Made by a program: the position numbers and the translations under genes. Below, piece by piece: positions 11,480 through 20,245 of a stretch of DNA of 64,000 bases. Position 1 is the stretch's first letter. Every line of letters begins with the position of its first letter. The DNA comes from Bettongia penicillata ogilbyi (taxonomy: Eukaryota; Chordata; Mammalia; Diprotodontia; Potoroidae), in NCBI GenBank assembly GCA_023548195.1, contig JAJHZJ010000311.1:8224811-8288810 (forward strand), read 5' to 3'. Under the pieces are notes generated by a model, which saw only the letters and a list, made by a program, of their open reading frames with translations, was not told the DNA's origin and did no database searches.

Positions 11480-11740
11480 GCTGGGAGTTTTTGTGGGTCA
11501 GTCACTTTTGGTTAAGTTGGACTCTTTGTGACCCCCTTTAGGGTTTTCTTGGCAAAGGTGATGGAGCTTTATTATTTTTTTCTCCAATTTATTTTACAGA
11601 TGAGGAAACTAGGGCAAACAATGTTAAACGACTTGCCTGGGATTACATAGCCACCAAGTCTCTGAGGCCATATTTGAGCTCAGGTCTTCCTAACTCTAGG
11701 CTTGTCACTCTATCCACCATACCACCTATTTGCCCCAGAT
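11480..11740 (-). mobile_element. RTE-tailed CORE-SINE (WSINE/Ther-2 type)
   Basis: Antisense copy of the 9109 SINE. The tail complement 'agttggactctttgtgaccc...ggttttcttggcaaaggtga' is followed by the core 'ttacagatgaggaaactagg' and the head 'cactctatccaccataccac'. Confidence 0.85.
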
Positions 11741-11861
11741 TGATGTTTAGATAACAGATACTAGTTTAAGGATCATGGGGAAGCAATGTTAACCTTCTAG
11801 ACCCCATTTTTCTTATCTGAAAAATGCAGAGATTGAACCAGATGACCTATTAATGTAATTA

Positions 11862-12005
11862 ATGTCATTCAACAAGCATTTATTAAGTTCCTGGTTTGTA
11901 CCAGGTACTGGAAATAGAAAGACAACAATAAACACAGATACTGCCCTCAAGGAGATTATATTCTATTGGGAGAAGACATGTGCAATGATAATGACATACA
12001 TGTAT
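11862..12005. mobile_element. Old interspersed repeat ('cagtccctgacc' type)
   Basis: 'caacaagcatttattaagtt' followed by 'actgccctcaaggagattat'. Same unit as at 7205. Confidence 0.55.
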
Positions 12006-12244
12006 TTCAGAGGGGGACATCTTCTCTCCCATGGAGTCCCAGATCAGGGTTTAATTTGAACCCAGGTTCAATCTTGGAGGATTCTAGTATTTAAAGCAGG
12101 GGATCATGCGTTTCTTGCACTCTCTGGCTCTTTTTATCTACACTACAGAATCCTAAGGATAATGTTTTAAATGAAACTAGACTTTGGCTCATGTCCATGC
12201 TGTTCCCAAAGGGGATTAAAAAAGGCCCTTTCAAAAAAAAATTT

Positions 12245-13212
12245 TCAGGGAGGAGGAGCCAAGATGGTGGAGTAGAAAGACTTACATATGCTAGCTCCGA
12301 ATCCACAGCCCAGAAATTTTCTGTAAAAAAACTCCCCACAAATTCTGGAGCAGAGCAAGCCAGGCAGAAATACAGTGGAAGAGATTTCCATTCCAGAGAG
12401 CCCTGGAAAGCCATCCCCAGGGGTCCATCATGCTCTGGACAGCAGAGCCCACCCCTGCGCTGCCCTGGCCCCGCGGCCCCAGAGGAGCAGATCTGAGTAG
12501 GCTTCAGGGACAGAACCTCTGGCCGCGAAGGTCCCTCCACCCAGAGGCGCTACAGGTCAGTGAGAGAGACTTCTGGGCTGGCCGAGAGGGGAGCAGGGTG
12601 TCTCCATGGCTCAGGCCCCCTCGGGAGGAAGTGCCAGAGGGAGCAGCAGAGGCAGTGGCAGTGGCCCGGGACTCCCAGAGCAGCAGGCAGGAGCTCAGGG
12701 CCATTACCGAAGGTCTCTGCATAAACCCCCTGAGGGAACTGAGCCTGGGAGGCGGCCCTGCCCCCACCAGAGCACCAGAACTTAAGCTCACATTGAATAA
12801 CAGCCTTGCCCGCTGTGGAAAGCCCTGAGGCTGGGGAGCAGCATTTGAATCTCAGACCCCAAGCACTAGCTGGGTGGATCTAGGCAGGGGTGGACAGAAA
12901 TCTCAGAAGTCAAGTAACTGGCTGGGAAAATGCCCAGAAAAGGGAAGAAAAATAAGACCATAGAAAGCTATTTTCTTGGGGGACAGATGTTCCTGCCTTT
13001 CAATTCTGATGATGAGGAACAGTTCTTACCATCAGGGAAAGACGTGGAGGTTGGGGCCTCTGTATCCCAGACATCCGAGGTGGATGTCCGGTGGGCTCAG
13101 GCCATAGAAGAGCTCAAAAAGGATTTTGAAAATCAAGTTAGACAGGTGGAGGAAAAGCTGGGAAGAGAAATGAGAGAGATGCAAGAAAAGCATGAAAAAC
13201 GGGTCAAAAAAA
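12245..13212 (+). mobile_element. HAL1/L1 5' end, 3'-truncated
   Basis: A 5' UTR begins at the box gccaagatggtggag (12258-12272). It runs through a GC-rich leader and into ORF1 from its ATG at 12930. Homology to the copy at 15061 ends at 'gggtcaa' (13206), where a short A-run follows. A-rich TSD-like sequence (aaaaaaattt) lies at 12235-12244 and 13206-13215. An element with an intact 5' end but no 3' end is unusual. It fits priming from a prematurely ended RNA or internal A-rich priming. Whether it came from HAL1 or full L1 cannot be told, because ORF2 and the 3' UTR are missing. Confidence 0.8.
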
Positions 13213-13222
13213 TTTGCATGTA
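12930..13222 (+). pseudogene. HAL1/L1 ORF1, N-terminal 97 codons
   Basis: Starts with MPRKGKKNKT in a good initiation context (gaaaatgcc). This is the basic N-terminus of the L1 ORF1 RNA-binding protein. It continues into the acidic SDDEEQ stretch and the start of the coiled coil (EELKKDFENQVRQVEEK). The element ends there, and a few foreign codons lead to a stop. It lacks most of the coiled coil, the RRM and the C-terminal domain, so no functional trimer or RNA binding is expected. Confidence 0.8.
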
Positions 13223-14354
13223 GAAAGTGATACTTATCAGCTATGGAATAGCTGCTTTTTCTTAATCATAAAAGAAAATACTTAAAAAACAAAAGGAACA
13301 TATGTTTACATTAATATATATTTAAAATATGAACTATAATATATCTATTATTCTCTTCTAGGAGTTAAACATGAAACACTTTGTTTTGTTTTGTTTTTCT
13401 GACATTTGATTATGCATGTATTTCTTTTTTCCCACTTAATAGTATTGTATTTTTTCCAACTACATGTAAAGATAGTTTTCAACATTCACTTTTCTAAGAT
13501 TTGGAGTTCTAAATTTTTCTCCCTCTCTCCCTCCCTGCCCTTCCCAAGACAGTAAGCAATCTGATATAGGTCATTCATGTACAATCATATTGATCGTATT
13601 TCCACATTAGTCATGTTGTGAAAGACAAATAACAAAAGGGATAAACATAAGAAAAAAAAAAGAGAAAGAAAATAGTACGCATCAATCTGCATTCAGACTC
13701 CATAGTTCTTTCTCTGGATGTCAATTGCATTTTCCATCATGAGTCTTTTGGAATTGTCTTTGATAATTATATTGCTAAGAAGAACTAAGTCTGTCATAGT
13801 TGATCATTTCACAATGTTGCTGTTATCATGTATAATGCTTTCCAGGTTCTGCTCACTTCATTCAGCACCAGTTTATGTAAATCTTTCTAGGTTTTTCTTA
13901 AATTCTCCTGCTCATTATTTCTTATAGCACAAAAGTATCCCATTACATTCATATGCCATAACTTGTTCAGTCATTCCCAATTGATTTCCAATTCTTTGCC
14001 ATCCCCAAAAGAGCTGCTATAGATATTTTGGTCCATAGATATCCCTTTCTTTTTTTAATAATCTCTTTGAGTTATGGTCCTATTACTGGTATTGCTTGAT
14101 CAAAGGATATGTATACACATTTTTATAGCCCTTTGGTCGTAGTTCCAAATTGCTCTTCAAAATGGTTGGATCATTTCACAACTTCACCAATGATGTATTA
14201 ATGTTCCAATTTTCATCTTCTCCAACATTTATCATTTTCCTTTTCAGTCATATTAGCCCATCTGATAGTATAAAGTGGTACCTCAAAATTGTTTTAATTG
14301 TTTTAACATATGATATTATGTTTTATTGTATTTCTCTAATTAATAGTGATTTAG

Positions 14355-14430
14355 CAATCCCATATGGTATCATGACCCACAGTTTAAGAAGCACTGAAGG
14401 TGTCATGAGTAGAAAAAGTTTTAAGAATGC
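14355..14430. mobile_element. Short insertion with 8-bp TSD, possible hAT remnant
   Basis: The 76 bp are absent from the equivalent part of L1. They are flanked by identical tgatttag at 14347-14354 and 14431-14438. Inside, two related end-like phrases occur in tandem ('gtttaagaagcactg' and 'gttttaagaatgctg'), like hAT terminal repeats. An 8-bp TSD fits hAT. Confidence 0.5.
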
Positions 14431-15045
14431 TGATTTAGAGCTTATTTTCATCTGAGTATATAGATAGCTTTAATTACATCTGAAAACTGTCTATTCATAT
14501 CTTTTGACCATTTATCAATTGGGGAATGACTTGTATTTTTATAAATTTAACTCAGTTCTCTGTATATTTGAGAAATGAAACCTTTATTAGAAACACAGGC
14601 TATAAAATTATTTCCCAGTGTTCTGTTTTCCTTCTAGTCTTGGTTGCATTGACTTTGTGGAAATTTTTTTTAAGTTAATATCATCAAAATTATCCATTTT
14701 GCCTTTTATAATGTTCTCTTTCTTTTCTTTCATCATAAATTCTTCTGTTCTTCACAGGTCTGACAGCTAAACTATTCCTTGTTCTCCTTATTTGCTTATG
14801 GTATCACCTTTTTATATCTAAATCATGTATCCATCTGACCTTATCTTGGGTATGGTATGAGACGTTGGTTCTGCCACAGTATTTTCCAGCAGTTCCCCAG
14901 CAGTTTTTGTCAAATAAAGAGTTCTTATCCCAGAAGCCAGGGTCTTTGAGTTTATCAAACAGTTGTCATTTACTATTGTGTCTTGTGTACCTAACCTATT
15001 CTACTCATCTATCACTCTATTTTTTAGCCAGTACCAAAGAGTTTT

Positions 15046-15060
15046 AATGATTGTCACTTT
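15046..15060 (+). repeat. Target-site duplication, left copy, of the 15-kb HAL1
   Basis: aatgattgtcacttt, identical over 15 bp to 18071-18085. Joining the flanks restores an uninterrupted antisense L1 ORF2. Confidence 0.95.
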
Positions 15061-15071
15061 GGGGGGCGGAG

Positions 15072-15083
15072 CCAAGATGGCGG
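15072..15083 (+). promoter_or_regulatory. YY1-like site at HAL1 5' end
   Basis: ccaagatggcgg matches the YY1 consensus (AAnATGGCG). Human L1 also has a YY1 site near its 5' end that directs the transcription start. The equivalent box is present at 12259-12270 and, on the minus strand, at about 30081-30093. Confidence 0.6.
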
Positions 15084-15229
15084 AGTAGAAGGATGCACGT
15101 TTACGAGCTCCGAAACCAAAAGCCCATAGAATTAATGTAAAAAGAGTCCCCCATAACTTCTGGGTCAATACAAGGTGTGCAGAAGCAGAGTGGAAGAGAT
15201 TTCCGTTCCAGGGAGCCCTGGAGACCCAT

Positions 15230-15570
15230 CCCCAGAGTCTGGCGCGCCCCGGAAAGTGGACCCCACCCCCAACGCTGCCTTGGCCGCGGCCCCAGAGAAG
15301 CTGATCTGAGCAGGCTTCAGAGATGGAAGCTCCGGCAGCCGGGAAAGTCCCTCCGCCCACAGAAGCTACAGGTCAGTGAGAGAGGCCGGGCTGGAGGAGA
15401 GGGGAAGCAGGGCATCTCCGTGACTCGGGCCCCCTCGGGAGGAAGCGGTGGCGGCAGAGATGGGGGCAGGAAGCGGTGGAGGCAGAGGTGTGGGTGGCGG
15501 CTGAGGCGGCAGCGGACCGGGACCCAGGAATCCCCCAGCGGCAGGCAGGATCTTCATTACGGAAGATTCC
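15230..15570 (+). promoter_or_regulatory. CpG-rich HAL1 leader, probable internal promoter
   Basis: This is the only clearly CpG-rich stretch in the window (e.g. 'ctggcgcgccccgg', 'ttggccgcggcccc', repeated 'gaagcggtgg'). In L1-type elements the 5' UTR carries the internal pol II promoter. The role here is inferred from position. Confidence 0.5.
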
Positions 15571-15790
15571 TGCATAGGACCTGACGGAGTTGAGCCTGGG
15601 AGACGGCCCTGCCCCCACCCCGCTCTGTTACTGAAGGCTTCTGCTTAAAGCCCCCAAGGGAGCGGGGTTTAGGAGGCGGGCCCCCCCACCCCGCCCCCAC
15701 CCGCTCCATTCCTTAAAGTCTCTGCATAAAGCCCCTGAGGGATCAGAGTCTCAGAGGCGGCCCTGGCCCCACCCCAGCACCTGAACTAAA
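15570..15790 (+). repeat. Three tandem ~70-80-bp units in HAL1 5' UTR
   Basis: Units begin at 15570 (ctgcatagg), 15641 (ctgcttaaag) and 15722 (ctgcataaagc). Each continues into a 'gaggcggccctgcccccacc'-like block. The 12-kb copy has a single equivalent unit (about 12717-12790). Confidence 0.75.
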
Positions 15791-15911
15791 GCTCACTGAT
15801 TGACAGCCAGCAGGAGGAAAGCCCATTTAAATCTCAGAGGCCAAGCACTAGCTGGGCGGATCCAGGCGGGGGTGGAAAGGAATCTCAGAAGTCAAGTAAC
15901 TGGCTGGGAAA

Positions 15912-17013
15912 ATGCCTAGAAAAGGGAAGAAAAATAAGACTTTAGAGAGTTTTTTCCAACAAATGCAAATGATCCCGACCTTCGGATCTGATGATGAGGA
16001 CGTATCCTTGCCATCAGGAAAAGATGTGGAGGGCGGGGCCTCAGTACCCCAGACACCCCAGGGGGGTGGTGGGTGGGCTCAGGCCCTGGAAGAGCTCAAA
16101 AAGGATTTTGAAAAGCAAGTTAGACAGGTGGAGGAAAAAACTGGGAAGAGAAATGTCAGAGATGCAACAAAAGTATGAAAACTGGGTCAATACCTTGGTA
16201 AAGGAGACCCAAAAAAATGCTGAGGAAATTAACACCTTGAAAAATAGGCTCACCCAATTGGCAAAGGAGGTTCAAAAAGCCAATGAGGAGAAGAATGCTT
16301 TCAAAAGCAGAATGAGCCAAATGGAAAAAGAGGCTCAAAAGCTCACTGAATTTAATAGTTCTCTCAAAATTAGAATGGAACAGATGGAATCTAATGACTT
16401 TATGAGAAACCAAGAAATCACCAAACAAAACCAAAAGAACGAAAAAATGGAAGAGAATGTGAAATATCTCATGGGAAAAACAACTGACCTGGAAAATAGA
16501 TCCAGGAGAGACAATTTAAAAATTATGGGACTACCTGAAACTCATGATCAAAAGAAGAGCCTAGACATCATCTTCCATGAAATTATCAAGGAAAACTGCC
16601 CTGACATTCTAGAACCAGAGGGCAAAATAAGTATTGAAAGAATCCATCAATCACCACCTGAAAGAGATCCAAAAAGAGAAACTCCTAGGAACATTGTGGC
16701 CAAATTCCAGAACTCCCAGCTCAAGGAAAAAATCTTACAAGCAGCTAGAAAGAAACAATTCCAGTACTGTGGAAATACAATCAGGATGACCCAAGATCTA
16801 GCAGCTTCTATATTAAGGGATCGAAGGGCATGGAATAGGATATTCCAGAAGGCAAAGGAACTAGGACTCAAACCAAGAATCACCTACCCAGCTAAACTGA
16901 GTATAATACTTCAAGGGAAAATATGGTCTTTCAATGAAACAGAGGACTTTCAATCATTCTTGATGAAAAAACCAGAGCTGAAAAGAAAATTTGACTTTCA
17001 AACACAAGAATGA
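15912..17013 (+). pseudogene. HAL1 ORF1 protein (L1 ORF1p-like), one frameshift
   Basis: Encodes about 366 residues once the shift is allowed for. The protein is an L1 ORF1p-type RNA-binding chaperone that would trimerise and coat its own RNA in cytoplasmic particles. Layout: basic N-terminus MPRKGKKNKT; acidic patch near residues 28-38; long heptad coiled coil about 57-195 (EELKKDFEKQVRQVEEK onward); RRM from about 199 (DNLKIMGLPE, later SIERIHQS); C-terminal domain to the end (YPAKLSIIL, FDFQTQE). The start ATG sits in gggaaaatgcc, as in the 12-kb copy. A 6-A run at 16135-16140, where the 12-kb copy has aaaag, shifts the frame by +1. The rest is open to the stop at 17011. There is no ORF2 downstream. 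Confidence 0.88.
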
Positions 17014-18017
17014 GAAGAAGCATAAAAAAGTAAACAGCAAAGAGAAGTCTTAAGGGACTTACCAGAAGTGAACTGTTTACACTCATACAGGGAAAGACAA
17101 TATTTCTAACTCTTAAAACTTTTTAGTATCTGGGTAGTTGGTGGGACCACACACACACGTACATGCATGCACGCACACACACATACACACATGCACACAC
17201 ATACAGAGATAGAGAGCACAGATTGAACTGAATAGGATGGGACCATACCTTAAAAGAAACTAGGGCAAATGGTGAGAGAGAAATGTAGGGGGAGGAAAGA
17301 GAGGGAAAGGGAAGGGGGTAACTATATGTCATTTAAGAGGCAGGTAGGAGTTTTTCTTAGTGGAGGGAAAAAGAGGAGAGCTGAGAAAAAAAAACAAAAA
17401 CAAGAAGCTTTACCCTCATCACATTTGACTAAACGAAGGAGTGAAATGCACACTCATTTTGGTATGAAAACCTATCTTACAGTATAAGAAAGTGGGGGAG
17501 AAAGAGATATTGCAAGGGGGGGGTGATGGAAGGGAGGGCAAAGGGAGGAGGGAGCAATTTGAAGTCAACACTTGGGGAGGGACAGGATCAAAAGACAGAA
17601 GAGAAACAAGGAGGGGCAGATTAGGAGGGATGGTAATCCAGTTAGTCTTACACAACACGACTATCAGGGAGGTCATTGGCAAAACTACACAGATATGGCC
17701 TATATTGAATTGCCTGCTGTCCCAAAGAGAATGGGTGGGGAGGGAGGGATGGGGAGAATTTGGAACTCAAAGTTTTAGGAACAACTGTTTAGTATTGTTG
17801 TTGCAACTAGGAAAGAAGACATACAGTTAAGGAGGAATAGAAAGTCATCTGGCCCTACAGGAGAAAAGAGAAGATGGAGACAAGAGAAGGGAGAGATGAC
17901 AGAAGAGAGGGCAGATTGGAGATAGGGAAAATTAGATTGCTTGGGGTATTGGGGTGGGGGAGGGGATAAAAGGGGAGAAAATTTGGAACCCAAAAATTTG
18001 TGAAAATGAATGTAAGA
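17014..18017 (+). mobile_element. HAL1 3' UTR
   Basis: Non-coding and very purine-rich, with a CA microsatellite (17143-17205). A terminal-like motif 'ggggagaatttggaactcaa' near 17752 is repeated as 'ggggagaaaatttggaaccc' near 17971. The latter is followed by 'tgaatgtaagaaaatt' and the tail. The complementary sequence at 27239-28256 matches in order. Small open frames here are chance. Confidence 0.8.
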
Positions 18018-18020
18018 AAA

Positions 18021-18068
<48 letters not shown>

Positions 18069-18070
18069 AA
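18018..18070 (+). repeat. (AAAT)n tail of HAL1
   Basis: About 12 aaat units, ending at the right TSD. This is a patterned tail rather than pure poly-A. Confidence 0.9.
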
Positions 18071-18085
18071 AATGATTGTCACTTT
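18071..18085 (+). repeat. Target-site duplication, right copy, of the 15-kb HAL1
   Basis: Identical to 15046-15060. Confidence 0.95.
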
Positions 18086-18360
18086 ATAATATAGTTTTAG
18101 ATCTGGCACAGCCCGGCTACCTTCCTTTGCATTTTTTTCATTAATTCTCTTATTATTTTTGGTCTTCTGTTCTTCCAAATGAATTTTGTTGCTGTTGTTT
18201 CTAGCTCTATCAAATAATTTTTCATAGTTTGTTTGGTATAGCACTGAAAAAGTCAATTAATTTAGGTAGAATTGTTATTTTTATTATATTAGCTTTGCCT
18301 ACCCATGAGCAGTTAGTACTTTTCCTGTTGCTTAGACCTGATTTTATTTGTGTGAAAAGT
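18086..18360 (-). mobile_element. L1, antisense, part 2 (ORF2 interior)
   Basis: Continues the antisense ORF2 interrupted at 15060: 'atagttttagatctgg', then 'ggtatagcactgaa', then 'tgcctacccatgagca'. These phrases appear in the same order in antisense L1 of other mammals. Confidence 0.8.
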
Positions 18361-19395
18361 GATTTGTCCAGTGTCTGATAAATACCTCATTTCTCAAATA
18401 TATAGAGAACAGAGTCAAATTTAGAAGAATACAAGTCATTCCCCAATTGGTAAATGGTCAAAGGATATGAACAGGCAGTTTTCAGAAATTAAAGCAGTCT
18501 ATTATAGTCACATGAAAAAATGACCTAAATCACTATTGATTAGAGAAATATAAATCAAAACAACTCTTAGGCACAACATCATATCTATCAGATTGGCTAG
18601 TATGACAAAACAGGAAAATGATAGATGCTGGAGAAAATGTGGGAAAATTGGAACACTGATTATTGGTGGAGTTAGATGTGAATTAATCCAACCATTCTGG
18701 AAAGCAATTTGTAACTGTGTCCTTTGTGCATACCCTTTGACCCAGCAATATCACTTCTAGGGCTATTTCCCAAAGAGATCATAGAAATGGGAAAAGGACC
18801 TACATGTACAAAAATATTTGAAATTGAGAAACTGCACATCAATCGGGGAATAGCTGAACAAATTATGGTATATAAATGTATTGGGATATTACTATGCTGT
18901 AAGAAATAATGAGCAGGCTAACTTCAGAAAAACCTGGAAAGACTTATATGAACTGATACTGAGTGAATTGAGCAGAACCAGGAAAACATTGTACACAGTA
19001 AAAGCCACATTGTGTGGTGGTTGACTTTGATAGACTTAGTTCTTCTTAGCAATATTTTGATCAAAAACAATTCCAAAAGACTCATGGTGAAAAATGCAGT
19101 CCACATCCAGAGAAAGAACTACGGAGTCTGAATGCAAATCAAAGTATATTACTTGCTCCCTTTCTTTTGTTTTGTTTTTGTTTATTTTTCTTTCTCATGG
19201 CTTCTTCCATTTGTTCTAATTTTTATATACATGACTAATGTGAAAATATGTTTAATAAGAATGTAAATGTAGAGCCTATATCAGACTGCATGCTGTCTCC
19301 TGAAGGGGTGCAGGGAAGGAGATGGAGAAAATTTAAAACTTAAGGAAGTGAATGTTGAAGACTATGAGTAAATAAGTTAATTTATATTAAAAAAT
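18361..19395 (+). mobile_element. L1, sense, ORF2 C-terminus and 3' UTR
   Basis: Begins in ORF2 with 'gtctgataaatacctcattt', followed by 'catgaaaaaatgacctaaat'. The C-terminal region has 'ctttgacccagcaatatcac'. The 3' UTR contains 'gaaagaactacggagtctga', a purine tract (19290-19335) and an A-rich end. Frames are broken. It is 5'-truncated and abuts the antisense L1 head to head. Confidence 0.85.
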
Positions 19396-19479
19396 AAAAA
19401 ATAAAAGTGTTTTGTTATTGTGTTCATATAGATCCTGGGTTTGTCCTGGTGTGTAGACTCCCAAATACTTTATATTGGT

Positions 19480-19770
19480 GTTAGGGGTGAGATATGGAGA
19501 TTAAGAATGGCAGTAAGTGTTTTGAATTTGAAAAGGATATGGTGTCCCCAGTAGACATAGGGAACTTTGCTACATGGATGGATCTGTGGGAAAGATCATG
19601 AGTTGTTTTTTGGACATTATGAGTTTGAGATGCTTAATGAACATCCAGGTCAAGAAGTTTCATGGGTGATTGAAAATAGAGCATGGCAGCTCACTGAAGA
19701 TAAGGGCTGGATATGTAGCTCTGGGAGCTGCCTGCATGGATATTATAATTGTGCCCACAGGAGCTGAAGA
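19480..19770 (-). mobile_element. L2 RT fragment, antisense
   Basis: 'ggacattatgagtttgagat', 'gcttaatgaacatccaggtc' and the following phrases are the complement of the L2 RT segment ...STWM..HLKLNMSK. The match is diverged. Confidence 0.6.
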
Positions 19771-19799
19771 GATAACTGAGAGAGGAAAAAGTATACCTA

Positions 19800-19925
19800 C
19801 ATATCTCTGTGTGTATGTATGTATGTATGCACACATACATGAATGTATGTATATATACACACATATGTATGTATATATGTATGATATACATAAAAGCATA
19901 TATAAAAATGTGTACATATATAAAG
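19800..19925. repeat. (TATG)n/(TACA)n microsatellite
   Basis: Interrupted tgta and ataca units. Apparent open frames rich in Tyr/Ile/His across it are repeat translations. Confidence 0.9.
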
Positions 19926-20147
19926 CTCTCCTAAGGAGAGACAGGAGGCATCATGTGACAGTCAAGTCAAACTGCCACCACACTTTTTACCACTCACTCC
20001 CTTCATTTTCTGTTGGGGATAGCCCAGGACTCTCAACTCAATATCCCTGGGAAAAGTGACATTAAATAATGAAATAAAAGAAGAAGTCTTAACATCTGCT
20101 TTGCCATTATACTGTAAGGACCATAGGGCTTTTCCATTTGACTTAAA

Positions 20148-20245
20148 ATGAGAGTAGGTACTGTCTTAATTTTCTATTTGTTTCCTCAGCCCTTAGCACA
20201 AACCTTTGCAAACAATAAATGCTTAATAAATGCTTTATCCATCCA
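20148..20245 (+). mobile_element. L2 3' end
   Basis: 'gagagtaggtactgtc', then 'cagcccttagcacaaacc', then 'aataaatgcttaataaatgc' match the L2 terminus. Confidence 0.65.

Larger units (their letters stand above)
13420..15060 (-). mobile_element. L1, antisense, part 1 (3' UTR and ORF2 C-terminus)
   Basis: Complement of a marsupial L1 3' UTR at 13420-13720: 'acatgtaaagatagttttca' and 'actccatagttctttctctgg'. It continues into the ORF2 C-terminal region (14450-14620 and onward). The right end carries the classic antisense ORF2 phrase 'agccagtaccaaagagtttt'. The HAL1 at 15061 interrupts it, and it resumes at 18086. A 76-bp insertion lies at 14355-14430. Confidence 0.85.
15061..18070 (+). mobile_element. 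HAL1 (half-L1), nearly intact 3.0-kb retrotransposon
   Basis: Complete structure: GC-rich 5' UTR (15061-15911), a single L1-type ORF1 (15912-17013), a ~1-kb 3' UTR, and an (AAAT)n tail (about 18018-18066). It lies between perfect 15-bp TSDs inside an antisense L1. No ORF2 (endonuclease/RT) is present, and no deletion scar is evident. The copy at 27239 has the same order and similar spacing, so lack of ORF2 is a family property, as in described HAL1 elements. It must rely on L1 enzymes in trans. One A insertion breaks ORF1. The unmutated CpGs in the leader and the perfect TSD suggest a fairly recent insertion. Confidence 0.9.

Noticed and set aside
12191..12828. Overlapping 95-149-codon frames on both strands
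   Set aside because: They lie in the GC-rich HAL1/L1 leader, where stop codons are rare in every frame.
15177..15584. 135-codon Gly/Arg-rich open frame
   Set aside because: HAL1 5' UTR translation; it precedes the real ORF1 start and has no counterpart in the 12-kb copy.
13420..19395. A single twin-primed L1 spanning both orientations
   Set aside because: Both orientations include the 3' UTR and ORF2 C-terminus, so the content overlaps. Two insertions are needed.
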